Notes: generated by a model not told the origin, from the letters alone. A stretch of DNA of 64,000 nucleotides from Christensenella tenuis (GCF_014287795.1 NZ_JACOON010000004.1:124001-188000), one strand, 5' to 3'; positions 26,126 to 34,847 are shown, counted from the first letter of the stretch. Program-made: numbers and translations.

Positions 26126-26839
26126 TCAGCGTGCGAGATAGCCGATCAACCGTTCCTTCATCTCCGCCCATTTCGCGCGGCTTACAGGTACGGCCGCGCC
26201 GTTTTTCAGCGTAGCTTCATACCGGCAAATGCTCGCTACCTGCCGCAGGTTCACGATAAAGCTTTTCTGGCACCGGAAAAATAAATCTTCGGGAAGCTCT
26301 TTTTCCATATCGCTGATTCCATGTGCAGACAGAAGCGTGCGGTCTTTCAGCACAACGGCGGAAGATTTCCGCTGCGCTTCCACATAATAAATATCCCGAA
26401 AGGGAATTTTATGGATCGCCGCGCCCGCGCGGACCAAAAGCTCCTTTGGCTGCGCCGCATCTTTCCGGCACGCCCGCAGCGCCTCGCGGATCTGTTCCTC
26501 CCGGAACGGCTTCATCAGGTAGCGCAGCGCCTCCACCTCGTAGCCCCGGAACACAAAATCCGGGCTTGACGTCACAAAGACGATCCTTGTGCGCAGCCCA
26601 TCCGCGCGCAGCTTTTGCGCGGCCTGCATCCCATCCATCCCGTCCATCAGGATATCGAGGAAAATCAGGTCAAAACAGCTTTGTTCCGCCGCCTCGAGCA
26701 GCTCTTTTCCCGTAGAAAAACCAAGAATTTCACATTGCTTTTCGCTGTCTTCCCACGCGCCGCGCACGGTGCGCATGAGGTGGTCCCTATGCACTTTTTC
26801 GTCGTCGCAGACCGCGATCCGAAACACCGGTTTTTCCAT
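26126..26839 (-). CDS. LytTR-family response regulator
   Basis: 237 residues. The receiver domain has the acidic pocket CDDE at 11-14 and the phospho-acceptor Asp62 in LIFLDILMDGMDG, with the conserved Lys in LMKPF. The C-terminal LytTR DNA-binding domain (IYYVEAQRKSSAVV, then FFRCQKSFIVNLRQV) binds paired direct repeats in target promoters. It is convergent with the GHKL kinase at 24132. Targets are unknown; the nearby surface-protein genes are candidates by position only. Confidence 0.93.
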   Translation of the reverse strand: MEKPVFRIAVCDDEKVHRDHLMRTVRGAWEDSEKQCEILGFSTGKELLEAAEQSCFDLIFLDILMDGMDGMQAAQKLRADGLRTRIVFVTSSPDFVFRGYEVEALRYLMKPFREEQIREALRACRKDAAQPKELLVRAGAAIHKIPFRDIYYVEAQRKSSAVVLKDRTLLSAHGISDMEKELPEDLFFRCQKSFIVNLRQVASICRYEATLKNGAAVPVSRAKWAEMKERLIGYLAR

Positions 26840-26950
26840 AAATCCCTCTTTTGCCTTTTTTCAATCTTCCAAAACGGTTTGCGGCCATAGGCAGATACCG
26901 CCCCGGTACGCCGCAAAAAGCGCTTTTTATGCTTCAAACTGTTTTTCTAT

Positions 26951-26979
26951 ACTATATCGTTTTTCACATATCATTTCAA
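26951..26979 (-). promoter_or_regulatory. Promoter of the LytTR regulator gene
   Basis: Minus strand TTGAAA (26974-26979) and TATAGT (26951-26956) are 17 bp apart, about 110 bp before the start codon. Confidence 0.65.
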
Positions 26980-27064
26980 GAATCCACTTTTTTCCGTAAA
27001 CCAAAACGCCATACCCCCGCTGGGAGTATGGCTATGGCCCGGGCGCTTCCGGTATCCGTTGTTT

Positions 27065-27368
27065 TCAGGCTTTTTTCGGTTTAAGTTCTGCCTTTTCGGC
27101 AGGCGCGGCGGGTTCCGCGGTACACGTAATTACATTGCTCTCCCCGCTCATTTCGCGCTCGGCGATGATGTCCTCGATATCTTCCTTGGTTTCCATGAGT
27201 TCCTCAAGCGACAGGTCCGAAAGGTTCAGTTTCCCGCAATCCGGCACCGGGAACCCATGCCCGCGCAAGAATGAATCGACTTTCTGTTCGTTTTTTTTTG
27301 TAGAAATAGAACCCTACCGCGCTGATCCCAAATCCGGTCAGGAGCCCCTTTGCAAGTCCGCTCATCAT
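27065..27368 (-). pseudogene. Small protein gene interrupted at a nine-A tract
   Basis: From ATG 27368 (GGAGG nine bases upstream) the frame reads MMSGLAKGLLTGFGISAVGF and YFYKKK, then leaves the reading frame at A9 (27291-27299). With eight A the frame continues KKNEQKVDSFLRGHGFPVPD and SDLSLEELMETKEDIEDIIA to 27065, giving an intact small membrane-anchored protein of about 100 residues. The second half is conserved in style and lacks its own start near the break. It could be phase variation, transcriptional slippage, a pseudogene or a base-calling error. It follows the HMA2 gene on the same strand. Confidence 0.65.
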
Positions 27369-27420
27369 AAATGATTTCCTCCTTTATTGATCCGGCCTGC
27401 GGCCGGTTGCATACCATTTT

Positions 27421-27951
27421 TTATCCCTGCACGACGAACCGTCCGCCTCCTGCAAAGGGAAGCTGCGGATAGGTTTGCAGGTATTTATTGAAAAATTCCC
27501 CGAGGAATGCCGCTTTGCCTGTCTTGTCCGCAACGGCATGGTTTAAAGAATCGGCAAAGGTTCGGCACTCTTTCCCGAGGAGCGATCCGCCGCTCTGCCG
27601 GGCCGCTTCCTCCAGCCCCAAGAGCTTGATTACCGCCGCCATCAAAAGCTGCGGCTCCACCGCCGCCGTATCATAGCGAACCAGCAGGGAGCCTGTCACT
27701 GTGTTCGCCGACACCTCCGTCACCGCTCCAAGCCTACCGATCTGCTGTCCGGCCTGCTTTGCCAATTCATCATTTCCCTTGAGGAAGGGCGCGTGAAAAC
27801 GAATCCGTCCGTCTATCGCGCTTTTTACCTCCATCACCCCGCGAAAAGAGGGGAGATTCAACTGGTTGGGTTTGCGCCGCTTTTTCCCACCGTTTAAAAT
27901 CATGCCGCCTAGGATAGGCAGCAGGGCTGCCGCCAAAAATCCACCGCTCAT
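27421..27951 (-). CDS. HMA2-type domain protein (metal-binding-like fold)
   Basis: 176 residues with an N-terminal hydrophobic segment (FLAAALLPILGGMIL) followed by an HMA-like ferredoxin fold: GRIRFHAPFLKGNDELA, then GAVTEVSANTVTGSLLVRYD. The CxxC metal motif of classical HMA domains is missing, as in the HMA2 group found beside metal ATPases and ECF systems. ATG at 27951 has GGAGG six bases upstream. Two copies of the GTWAG-N6-CTWAC motif lie in its leader. Role in metal or heme homeostasis is inferred from context. Confidence 0.72.
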   Translation of the reverse strand: MSGGFLAAALLPILGGMILNGGKKRRKPNQLNLPSFRGVMEVKSAIDGRIRFHAPFLKGNDELAKQAGQQIGRLGAVTEVSANTVTGSLLVRYDTAAVEPQLLMAAVIKLLGLEEAARQSGGSLLGKECRTFADSLNHAVADKTGKAAFLGEFFNKYLQTYPQLPFAGGGRFVVQG

Positions 27952-27967
27952 ATTGCCTCCAAAGTAA

Positions 27968-28058
27968 GTAAGCCAAAGCTAACCTTTGGCCGGAATATAT
28001 GGGGTTAGCGTATGCTTACCCCGTTTTTTAGTTTACTATTCAATGGGAAATCTGTCAA
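27968..28058 (-). promoter_or_regulatory. HMA2 promoter with two GTWAG-N6-CTWAC operators
   Basis: On the minus strand TTGACA (28053-28058) and TAAACT (28030-28035) are 17 bp apart. Downstream lie two related palindromes, GTTAG-N6-CTTAC at 28004-28019 (just past the -10 box) and GTAAG-N6-CTAAC at 27968-27983. Their placement fits repression by a dimeric regulator. Confidence 0.7.
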
Positions 28059-28133
28059 TGCTTTCATAAAAATACGCGGGGCCTTTCTGTGTTTTCCGCC
28101 AAGGCGTCCCGCCGCCGCTTCTTTTCGGCATTT

Positions 28134-29525
28134 TCATTCTCCGCCGATGGAAAACCGGTGTGTGCAGCATGCTTCCATCAATTCGGGATCGTGCGTAATC
28201 ACCAGCACCGTTTTTCCGTCCCCGGCCTGTTGCCCCAGCACGCCTGAAATGATCTTCATATTGCCGCCGTCAAGGCCGCTGGTCGGTTCGTCGAAAATCA
28301 GGATTTCCCGTCCGCTCAGGACGGCGCAGGCCAGCGAGAGCCTTTGTTTCTGTCCGCCGGAAAGGGTAGCGGGGTGGCGGGTGCGGTGTTCAAACAGGCC
28401 GAGCTGCCGAAGCGTCTCCCTCGCCCGTTCCAGGTTTTCTTCCCGCCGGGGCAGGAGCAAAAGCACTTCTTCCTCCACGCTGGGCGTAAAAAACTGGGTG
28501 TTGGTATCGTTGGCGCTGTAAAAGACGCGCTCCCGCCGCTTTCGCGGCGGTATCTTTTCCCCGCTGAAAAGCACGCTTCCGCCGCTTTCGCGGCGCAGCC
28601 CGCACAGTATTTTTGCCAGCGTCGTTTTACCCTTTCCGTTGCGTCCCGTGACCGCCACGACCTCGCCTGGAAAAGCGCTGAATTCCACATCCCGAAAAAT
28701 GGTCTTTCCCTTCAGCGCACAGCAGGCCTGCCGCACCGCCACCGCCGCGCCGTGGCGGTAATCCGCACCGGGCAGGAGAGGCGGCTTCGTTTCGTGCGGG
28801 CGGCGCAGGCCCAATTGCGCGGCTTCGCCCGCGGACAGCGCGCGAAGCTCCCGCGGAGAAAATTCCCGCACGATCCTGCCGTCGTCTACATACAGGAACC
28901 GGTCCGCAATCTCCATCAGCCACGACAGCCTGTGTTCGGCGACAACCAGCGTGTGTCCCTTTCTTTTCAGCGCCCCGAGCGTCTCCGAAAGCTGGTCTGC
29001 ACTCTCTTCGTCAAGGTTTGCGGTGGGTTCGTCAAAGGTGAATATCCGCGGGCCCGCTGCGCGCACCGAGGCGATCGCCACCTTTTGCTTCTCTCCGCTG
29101 GAAAGCCGGTCGAGCGGCGTCCCGCGCAGTCCGCCGAGGCCCATCGCGCGGATCATCCCATCCGTGCGCGTTCGAATCTCCCGCACAGAAAAACCAAGAT
29201 TTTCGCAGGCAAACGCCACTTCCCCTGTAAGCTCTCCTGAAAAAAACTGGGATTTAGGATCCTGAAATACGCAGCCGACCCGCTTAGCGCGCTCCCATTG
29301 CGGCATAACCGCAAGGTCTGTCCCGCCAAGCCGGACCGTCCCGCCAAGCGTCCCCTCGTAATAATAGGGCGCAAGGCCGTTTATGAGGCGCGTCAGCGTA
29401 GTTTTCCCGTTGCCCGACCGCCCTATGAGTACGACGCATTCCCCCTCTGCTGCCTTGAGGTTCACGCCGCGGACGCACGGCTTTTCTCCCACATAGGCAA
29501 ACGATACGTTTTCAAGCTCAATCAT
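28134..29525 (-). CDS. Energy-coupling factor ATPase with two fused ABC domains
   Basis: 463 residues containing two ABC cassettes. The first has GRSGNGKTT, LSSGEKQK and FTFDEPTANLD; the second GRNGKGKTT, LSGGQKQRL and LIFDEPTSGLD. This fused A1-A2 form powers ECF-type importers together with the T and S subunits encoded just upstream. ATG at 29525 overlaps the T-subunit stop by four bases. The substrate is set by the S subunit and is unknown. Confidence 0.93.
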   Translation of the reverse strand: MIELENVSFAYVGEKPCVRGVNLKAAEGECVVLIGRSGNGKTTLTRLINGLAPYYYEGTLGGTVRLGGTDLAVMPQWERAKRVGCVFQDPKSQFFSGELTGEVAFACENLGFSVREIRTRTDGMIRAMGLGGLRGTPLDRLSSGEKQKVAIASVRAAGPRIFTFDEPTANLDEESADQLSETLGALKRKGHTLVVAEHRLSWLMEIADRFLYVDDGRIVREFSPRELRALSAGEAAQLGLRRPHETKPPLLPGADYRHGAAVAVRQACCALKGKTIFRDVEFSAFPGEVVAVTGRNGKGKTTLAKILCGLRRESGGSVLFSGEKIPPRKRRERVFYSANDTNTQFFTPSVEEEVLLLLPRREENLERARETLRQLGLFEHRTRHPATLSGGQKQRLSLACAVLSGREILIFDEPTSGLDGGNMKIISGVLGQQAGDGKTVLVITHDPELMEACCTHRFSIGGE

Positions 29526-30220
29526 TTGATCCCTCCGGTCAGCAGGAACGCCAGGATCCCGCCTGCATAAAGCGCCGCCGCGAGGATGTCCCGCGCGCGG
29601 AGCTTCCGTTCGTAATAGCTGTGCCGCGGGCCGGGCGTATCGATCCCGCGGGCCGCGGCAGACACTGCCAACTGGTCGGAAATTTGCAGGCAGCGCAGCA
29701 GCATGGGCACAAGGATGTATTCAAACGTGTTCCCCGGATGGCGGAGCACCTGCGCCGGTCCGGTGAGCCCACGGTTATGCATGGATTCCCTCAGTCCGCG
29801 CAGTTCGGCGCGCATGGTGGGAAAAAAACGGAAAATGACCAGCATCCCAAGGATCGCCCCCGTAGGCGCGTGGACACGCGCAAAAAACGCACTCAGCTCA
29901 CCGGGCGGTGTGGATACAAGGTTCCATGCCGCCATGAAGACTGGCGTCATCCACCAAAACAGGAACACGTGAAATTCCGAAAACACTGCCATCCGCAGCC
30001 CGTGGAAACGGATCAGGTATAACAGCAGGGACAATATCCCGTAAAAAACGGCGAACCCCGCGCATTGCTTCCATGCCTTTTGCGCCATGAGGATCAAAAA
30101 CAGCATCGCCGCAATGATCCATGTCCGTTCCGTGCCGCCCGTCAGGAAAACGCCCAACAGGGTTGCGGCAAACACGCACAGCCTGACGGGGGCGGCAAAG
30201 CCTGCATCCTGTTTTCCCAT
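29522..30220 (-). CDS. Energy-coupling factor transporter transmembrane (T) subunit
   Basis: 232 residues with about five membrane helices and the cytoplasmic coupling segment SAAARGIDTPG, which carries the Ala-Arg-Gly signature contacting the ATPases. Its start directly follows the S-subunit stop and its stop overlaps the ATPase start, so S-T-A are made together as one importer. Confidence 0.9.
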   Translation of the reverse strand: MGKQDAGFAAPVRLCVFAATLLGVFLTGGTERTWIIAAMLFLILMAQKAWKQCAGFAVFYGILSLLLYLIRFHGLRMAVFSEFHVFLFWWMTPVFMAAWNLVSTPPGELSAFFARVHAPTGAILGMLVIFRFFPTMRAELRGLRESMHNRGLTGPAQVLRHPGNTFEYILVPMLLRCLQISDQLAVSAAARGIDTPGPRHSYYERKLRARDILAAALYAGGILAFLLTGGIK

Positions 30221-30823
30221 TTACAGGATGCCCGCCTTGCCAAAATGCTTTTTCATCATGCGGCTGCCGATCAGGCTGCCTACAAAGCCGCAGGCCACCG
30301 TAAATATAAGGATGAACGCCAGCCAGCCCGGCTGCGTATAATAGGACAGATAGGAATCGATATACTCCTGCGACATGCCGGAGGCGAGCGCATTGGAAGT
30401 GAAGGCCTCCCAAAACGCGAGGATGGGCAGCAGGTTCACGCCCTGGTAAAGCCCGCTGTAAACCGTCCACGCGGCGGTGATCCGCCATGGATTATCATAC
30501 GCATCCGTTTTCCATAAGATTGCTTCGCATACAAATCCCACTACAATAAAATAAGGCAGCAGGAACCAGTCGCCCATAATCAGGAAAACAACGCCAAGCA
30601 GCGTCATGTAGAGCAGAGAAACGAACCGCTTGTGTACACGGCGCACCATCAGGAAGTAAATTGGCGCGCACACAAGGCAAGTGATTCCCACGGAAAGCAC
30701 CATGCTGACAAAGTGGTTGGCCATGCAAATCATGTTAATCAGCAGCTGGATTACAATCAACAGCACACTCAAAAGCACAGTCGTGATCACGTCTTTTGCG
30801 GACCATTTGGCATTCGGTTTCAT
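30221..30823 (-). CDS. MptD/Trep_Strep-type ECF substrate-binding (S) subunit
   Basis: 200 residues, six predicted membrane helices. WSAKDVITTVLLSVLLIVIQ and the length fit the MptD-family putative S components, whose substrate is not established. As the first gene of the S-T-A operon it defines what is imported. Heme or a metal chelate is suggested by the shared operator with an HMA2 gene and the adjacent copper genes, but that is inference only. A GTTAG-N6-CTAAC palindrome lies 48 bp upstream of the start. Confidence 0.82.
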   Translation of the reverse strand: MKPNAKWSAKDVITTVLLSVLLIVIQLLINMICMANHFVSMVLSVGITCLVCAPIYFLMVRRVHKRFVSLLYMTLLGVVFLIMGDWFLLPYFIVVGFVCEAILWKTDAYDNPWRITAAWTVYSGLYQGVNLLPILAFWEAFTSNALASGMSQEYIDSYLSYYTQPGWLAFILIFTVACGFVGSLIGSRMMKKHFGKAGIL

Positions 30824-30870
30824 CTTGTTTTCTCCTCCTCAAATGTTTTGTTGACATATCTTTCAACAAA

Positions 30871-30886
30871 GTTAGCAAAGACTAAC
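30871..30886 (-). promoter_or_regulatory. Operator GTTAG-N6-CTAAC before the ECF operon
   Basis: Perfect palindrome GTTAG-CAAAGA-CTAAC in the 78-bp gap between the TetR gene and the ECF S-subunit gene. It is the same pattern as the two sites before the HMA2 gene at 27.97-28.02 kb. Confidence 0.7.
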
Positions 30887-30901
30887 TTTCGTCCAAAAAA
30901 A

Positions 30902-31522
30902 TCATAGCCAACGCACCAGGCTATTCCATCCGGCGTTGAAAAAATGCGCGATCTGCTCCACGTAAGCAAGGGCCTTCTCCTTTGGCATATCGTGCGCCAC
31001 CACTTCGAATACTGCAGTGAAATACGCGCTCGTCAGCATATGGTGGACTTCCCCATCGAGCGTTCCCCCGATCTTTCCCGCCTCCCGGAGCTGTCTGTAA
31101 TACTCCCCGCTCCGCTCCACCTCGAGGCGTACCAGTTCGTGCAGGAAATCCTGATATTTTGTTCCATCGGAACGGCAAATAAGCAGCTTGAATGCATCAA
31201 AGTTTTCATAAATATAATCCAGGAAGCGGTAGAGATACATTGTGGAAAGCTCCTGGCTGGTTCCGGTTTTCCCTTCGGGAATCAGGTCGAAATGTTCGTC
31301 CTGCGCGGCGCGAAAGCGGCCCATAAGACCTTCCGCCACGGGCTCCACCAGCGCGCCGAAAAGGGCGCTTTTATCCGGATAGCGGATATAGATTGCTCCT
31401 GTGCTCGTGCCCGCCTTCTCCGCGATCTCCCGCAAAGAGGCGTCCTTGTATCCCTTTTCCAGGAATTCCCGTTTCGCGCATAAAAGAAGTTTTTCGGTGA
31501 TCCCTTCCTCCCGTTTCGCCAT
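30902..31522 (-). CDS. TetR-family regulator next to the ECF operon
   Basis: 206 residues. The helix-turn-helix reads LREIAEKAGTSTGAIYIRYP, followed by an all-helical ligand domain. It precedes the ECF operon on the same strand with a 78-bp gap that holds an operator-like palindrome, so it is the prime candidate for controlling that operon and, by shared motif, the HMA2 gene. ATG at 31522; its own promoter region carries a different palindrome. Confidence 0.9.
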   Translation of the reverse strand: MAKREEGITEKLLLCAKREFLEKGYKDASLREIAEKAGTSTGAIYIRYPDKSALFGALVEPVAEGLMGRFRAAQDEHFDLIPEGKTGTSQELSTMYLYRFLDYIYENFDAFKLLICRSDGTKYQDFLHELVRLEVERSGEYYRQLREAGKIGGTLDGEVHHMLTSAYFTAVFEVVAHDMPKEKALAYVEQIAHFFNAGWNSLVRWL

Positions 31523-31547
31523 ACCCTGCCCCTTTCCGGAAATATTA

Positions 31548-31605
31548 ATAACACCGTTATCAATAACAACGTTCTTAAAATATCATCCTTTATTCCATTT
31601 GTCAA
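31548..31605 (-). promoter_or_regulatory. Promoter of the TetR gene with overlapping palindromes
   Basis: Minus-strand TTGACA (31600-31605) and TATTTT (31577-31582) are 17 bp apart. Immediately downstream lie ATAAC-ACC-GTTAT (31548-31560) and GTTAT-CA-ATAAC (31556-31567), overlapping palindromes suited to autoregulation. Confidence 0.65.
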
Positions 31606-31646
31606 CAGCAGAATGCCTGCAAAATTTTCCGGTATAGTATTTTGGT

Positions 31647-31709
31647 TTGACAAATACCCCATCGGGGTATATTATAATCATTGTTATAAAATACCCGTAT
31701 AGGGTATTT
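31647..31709 (+). promoter_or_regulatory. CsoR-type copper promoter with two operators
   Basis: TTGACA (31647-31652) and TATTAT (31670-31675) are 17 bp apart. ATACCCC-ATC-GGGGTAT (31654-31670) fills the spacer and AAATACCC-GTATA-GGGTATTT (31689-31709) lies after the -10 box. Both match the known CsoR operator pattern of a TACCC/GGGTA dyad. Confidence 0.88.
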
Positions 31710-31745
31710 ATAGAATTCCAAACCATTGCAGGACGGAGGGAAACA

Positions 31746-32072
31746 ATGGGAAACGAACAAAATACCGGCGGCAGGGACGCGCAGTGCGCGTGCCACCATA
31801 AAGCCACACCGCGCAGCGAAGAGGAGCTGCGCCTTTTGAAAAACCGCTTGAGCCGGATGGCCGGCCAGCTTTCCGGGATTGGCAAGATGCTGGATGACAA
31901 CCGTTACTGCGGAGACATCTTAACGCAGATCGCGGCTGTCGAAAGCGCGCTCCAATCCTTCGGGTACCTGATCCTGCAGGACCACATGAAGACGTGTGTG
32001 GTGGAAGAGATCCGCAAGGGCAACACCGGCATTGTGGACGAAGCGGTGGAACTGGTCAAAAAACTGAAGTGA
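31746..32072 (+). CDS. csoR: CsoR-family copper-sensing repressor
   Basis: 108 residues, all helical. The Cu(I) ligand set Cys-His-Cys appears in NRYCGDIL and DHMKTCVVEE, which distinguishes CsoR from the Ni/Co-type RcnR. Cu(I) binding releases the repressor from DNA. ATG at 31746 has CGGAGGG five bases upstream. It is followed after 12 bp by the copper ATPase, and both CsoR-type palindromes sit in its promoter. Confidence 0.93.
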   Translation: MGNEQNTGGRDAQCACHHKATPRSEEELRLLKNRLSRMAGQLSGIGKMLDDNRYCGDILTQIAAVESALQSFGYLILQDHMKTCVVEEIRKGNTGIVDEAVELVKKLK

Positions 32073-32084
32073 GGAGGGGTTCCC

Positions 32085-34694
32085 TTGAAGACAGAAAGAT
32101 TCAATATCACCGGGATGACCTGCGCGGCGTGCCAGGCCAACATCACCCGCACCGTACAAAAGCTTGACGGCGTGAGCGATGTGGACGTCAGCCTGCTCGC
32201 AAACCGCATGACCGTCACCTATGACGAAACGAAACTGACCCCGGAAAACATCATAGAAGCCGTGGAAGGTGTGGGCTATGGCGCTTCCCTGCCCGGCAGC
32301 GATACGGAAAACGCAGCGGGCGGGAGCGGTTTCCGCAGCGAGTGGGAGGCCCGGCAAAAGCTTGCCGACGAGGGCCGTGAGAGCATGAAACGGCGGCTCA
32401 TTTCCTCCATTATCCTCCTTATCCCGCTGATGTATGTAGCGATGGGGCCGATGATGGGGCTTCCCGCGCCCGATTTCCTTGTGGGGATGGAAAATTCCCT
32501 GGTCTCGGCGCTGACGCAGCTTTTGCTTACCATACCGATCATCGTCATCAACGGACATTTCTTTAAAAACGGGTTCAAGGCGCTCATCGCGCGTGCCCCC
32601 AATATGGATTCGCTGGTGGCGGTCGGCTCGGGCGCGTCGCTTGTTTACGGGATTTTTGCTATGTACCGCATGGCCTTTGGCCTTGGCCACGGGGATATGA
32701 CGCTGGTACACGAATATGCGCACGCGTTGTATTTTGAATCGGCGGCCATGATCCTCACGCTGGTTACTGTGGGGAAATACCTCGAGGCGCGCTCCAAATC
32801 CAAAACTTCCGACGCGCTCGGCAAGCTCGTTGACCTTGCGCCGAAAACGGCGTCCGTCATCCGCGGCGGCGAAGAACTTGTGATTCCCGCGGAGCAGGTT
32901 AAAACGGGCGATATCGTCGTTATCCGCCCGGGCGAAAGCATCCCGGTGGACGGCGTCGTCACCGAAGGCTACGGTTATGTGGACCAGGCCGCCATCACCG
33001 GGGAAAGCGTCCCTGTGGAGAAAAAAACCGGCGATACCGTCATTTCGGCAACGATCAATAAAAATGGGACTTTCCGGTTCCAGGCGTCCAAGGTGGGCGA
33101 GGACACGACGCTCGCGCAGATCATCCGGCTGGTGGACGAGGCGGGGAATTCCAAGGCGCCGATCGCGCGCCTTGCGGACCGCGTCAGCGGCATCTTCGTG
33201 CCCGTTGTCATCGGCATTGCCATTGTGACGGTCGCCGTATGGCTCATCGCGGGGCAGAATTTTGAATTTGCCTTCTCCAATGCCATTTCGGTGCTGGTCA
33301 TCTCATGCCCGTGCGCGCTTGGGCTGGCAACGCCCGTCGCCATCATGGTGGGCACCGGAAAAGCCGCCGAGCAGGGGATCCTGATCAAATCGGCAGAGAG
33401 CCTCGAGAACCTGCATTCCGTGGATACCATCGTGCTCGACAAGACCGGGACCATCACCTCCGGCCACCCGTCAGTCACGGATATCGTGGTGCTGGACACA
33501 TCCCTCACGGAACATGAATTTCTTGCGCAGGCCGCGGCGGCGGAAGCCGGAAGCGAGCATCCGCTCGCGCAGGCGGTGGTGGAAAAAGCACGGGAAGCAG
33601 GGCTTTCCATCCCCCGCGCAGAAGAATTTGAAGCGCAGGCGGGACGCGGCATCCGCGCGCTCGTGGACGGACGGCGTTATGTGGCGGGCAATCTTGCTTT
33701 TATGGAAGAATCCGGCCTCGCCGAAAATGCGCAGGCAAAGGAGATCGCGCACCGCCTCGCGGGCGAGGGTAAAACGCCCCTTCTGTTCGCGGCGGACGAT
33801 AGCCTCCTTGGGGTGATCGCCGTGGCGGACACTATCCGCGAGGACAGCCGCGCGGCCATCGAACGGTTCCGCAAAATGGGCCTGCATGTTGTGATGCTGA
33901 CGGGCGATAACCGCATGACCGCGGAAGCGATCCGCAAAGAGGTCGGCGTGGAAGAGGCAATCGCAGACGTATTGCCCGCGGATAAGGAAGCGAGCGTGCG
34001 CGCACTGCAGGAAAAAGGCCATAAAGTCGCCATGGTGGGCGACGGGGTGAACGACGCGCCCGCGCTGACCCGCGCGGATATCGGCATCGCCATCGGCGCG
34101 GGAACGGATATCGCCATCGAATCGGCGGACGTGGTGCTGATGAAGGATTCCCTGTTCGATGTGGCGACGGCCATCGACCTCAGCAAAGCGGTGGTGCGCA
34201 ACATCCACCAGAACCTGTTCTGGGCCTTCTTTTACAACGTCCTCGGCATCCCGCTCGCGGCGGGCGCGCTGTTCCCGGCGTTCGGCATCCGCCTGAGCCC
34301 GATGATCGGTTCCGCCGCCATGAGCCTGAGCTCCGTGTGCGTTGTACTGAACGCACTGCGGCTGCGGCTGTTCAAGGACAAAAACAATACGGCCCGGCCT
34401 GCCGCGCCGGTTTCGGCAGCGGAGAAACTACAAAATACCGGCGCAAGCGCGCCGGAACGCGAGAAAGGAAAAAATGAGATGAAAAAAGTACTGACAATTG
34501 ATGGAATGATGTGCGCACACTGCCAGATGAACGTGCAGAAAACGCTCCTGGCACTCAACGGCGTTACGGATGCGGCCGTTGACCTTGAGAAGAAACAGGC
34601 CACCGTCACCCTTTCAGAAGACGTTCCCGAGCAGGTGTTCCGGAACGCTATTGCAGACGCGGGCTATACGCTCGTAAGCTGTGAAAACGCATAA
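32085..34694 (+). CDS. copA: Copper-exporting P1B-type ATPase with C-terminal CopZ-like domain
   Basis: 869 residues. An N-terminal HMA domain (GMTCAACQANI), eight membrane helices with the ion motif SCPCALGLATP, the phosphorylation site DKTGT, SEHPLAQ, and the hinge GDGVNDAPA. After the last helix pair (MSLSSVCVVLNALRLR) a low-complexity linker leads to a second HMA domain with GMMCAHCQMNV. It exports Cu(I). The start is TTG at 32085 behind GGAGGGG. The C-terminal domain has its own ribosome site and ATG, so it may also be made separately. Confidence 0.93.
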   Translation: MKTERFNITGMTCAACQANITRTVQKLDGVSDVDVSLLANRMTVTYDETKLTPENIIEAVEGVGYGASLPGSDTENAAGGSGFRSEWEARQKLADEGRESMKRRLISSIILLIPLMYVAMGPMMGLPAPDFLVGMENSLVSALTQLLLTIPIIVINGHFFKNGFKALIARAPNMDSLVAVGSGASLVYGIFAMYRMAFGLGHGDMTLVHEYAHALYFESAAMILTLVTVGKYLEARSKSKTSDALGKLVDLAPKTASVIRGGEELVIPAEQVKTGDIVVIRPGESIPVDGVVTEGYGYVDQAAITGESVPVEKKTGDTVISATINKNGTFRFQASKVGEDTTLAQIIRLVDEAGNSKAPIARLADRVSGIFVPVVIGIAIVTVAVWLIAGQNFEFAFSNAISVLVISCPCALGLATPVAIMVGTGKAAEQGILIKSAESLENLHSVDTIVLDKTGTITSGHPSVTDIVVLDTSLTEHEFLAQAAAAEAGSEHPLAQAVVEKAREAGLSIPRAEEFEAQAGRGIRALVDGRRYVAGNLAFMEESGLAENAQAKEIAHRLAGEGKTPLLFAADDSLLGVIAVADTIREDSRAAIERFRKMGLHVVMLTGDNRMTAEAIRKEVGVEEAIADVLPADKEASVRALQEKGHKVAMVGDGVNDAPALTRADIGIAIGAGTDIAIESADVVLMKDSLFDVATAIDLSKAVVRNIHQNLFWAFFYNVLGIPLAAGALFPAFGIRLSPMIGSAAMSLSSVCVVLNALRLRLFKDKNNTARPAAPVSAAEKLQNTGASAPEREKGKNEMKKVLTIDGMMCAHCQMNVQKTLLALNGVTDAAVDLEKKQATVTLSEDVPEQVFRNAIADAGYTLVSCENA
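34464..34694 (+). other. Internal start for a free CopZ-like chaperone inside copA
   Basis: AAAGGA (34464-34469) precedes an in-frame ATG at 34479 by nine bases. Translation from there gives a 71-residue protein starting MKKVLTIDGMMCAHCQMNV, the size and motif of the CopZ copper chaperone. The overlapping ATGAGATG before it looks like the junction of two formerly separate genes. Confidence 0.5.
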
Positions 34695-34709
34695 ACCGCA
34701 AACATGCAG

Positions 34710-34746
34710 AACCGGGGCGGATAAGGCGGTCCACCCCGGTTTTTTG
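34710..34746 (+). terminator. Terminator of csoR-copA
   Basis: AACCGGGG and CCCCGGTT pair around a long internal segment, followed by six T. Confidence 0.75.
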
Positions 34747-34847
34747 TTTCCGGTATATGCGTGAAGCCTCCGCAATCCCGCGCATATTCCCCGGGCAGGA
34801 AAAATACGCTGTCAGGGTCTGCGGATGTTCCGGTCCCTTTTTCCCCT

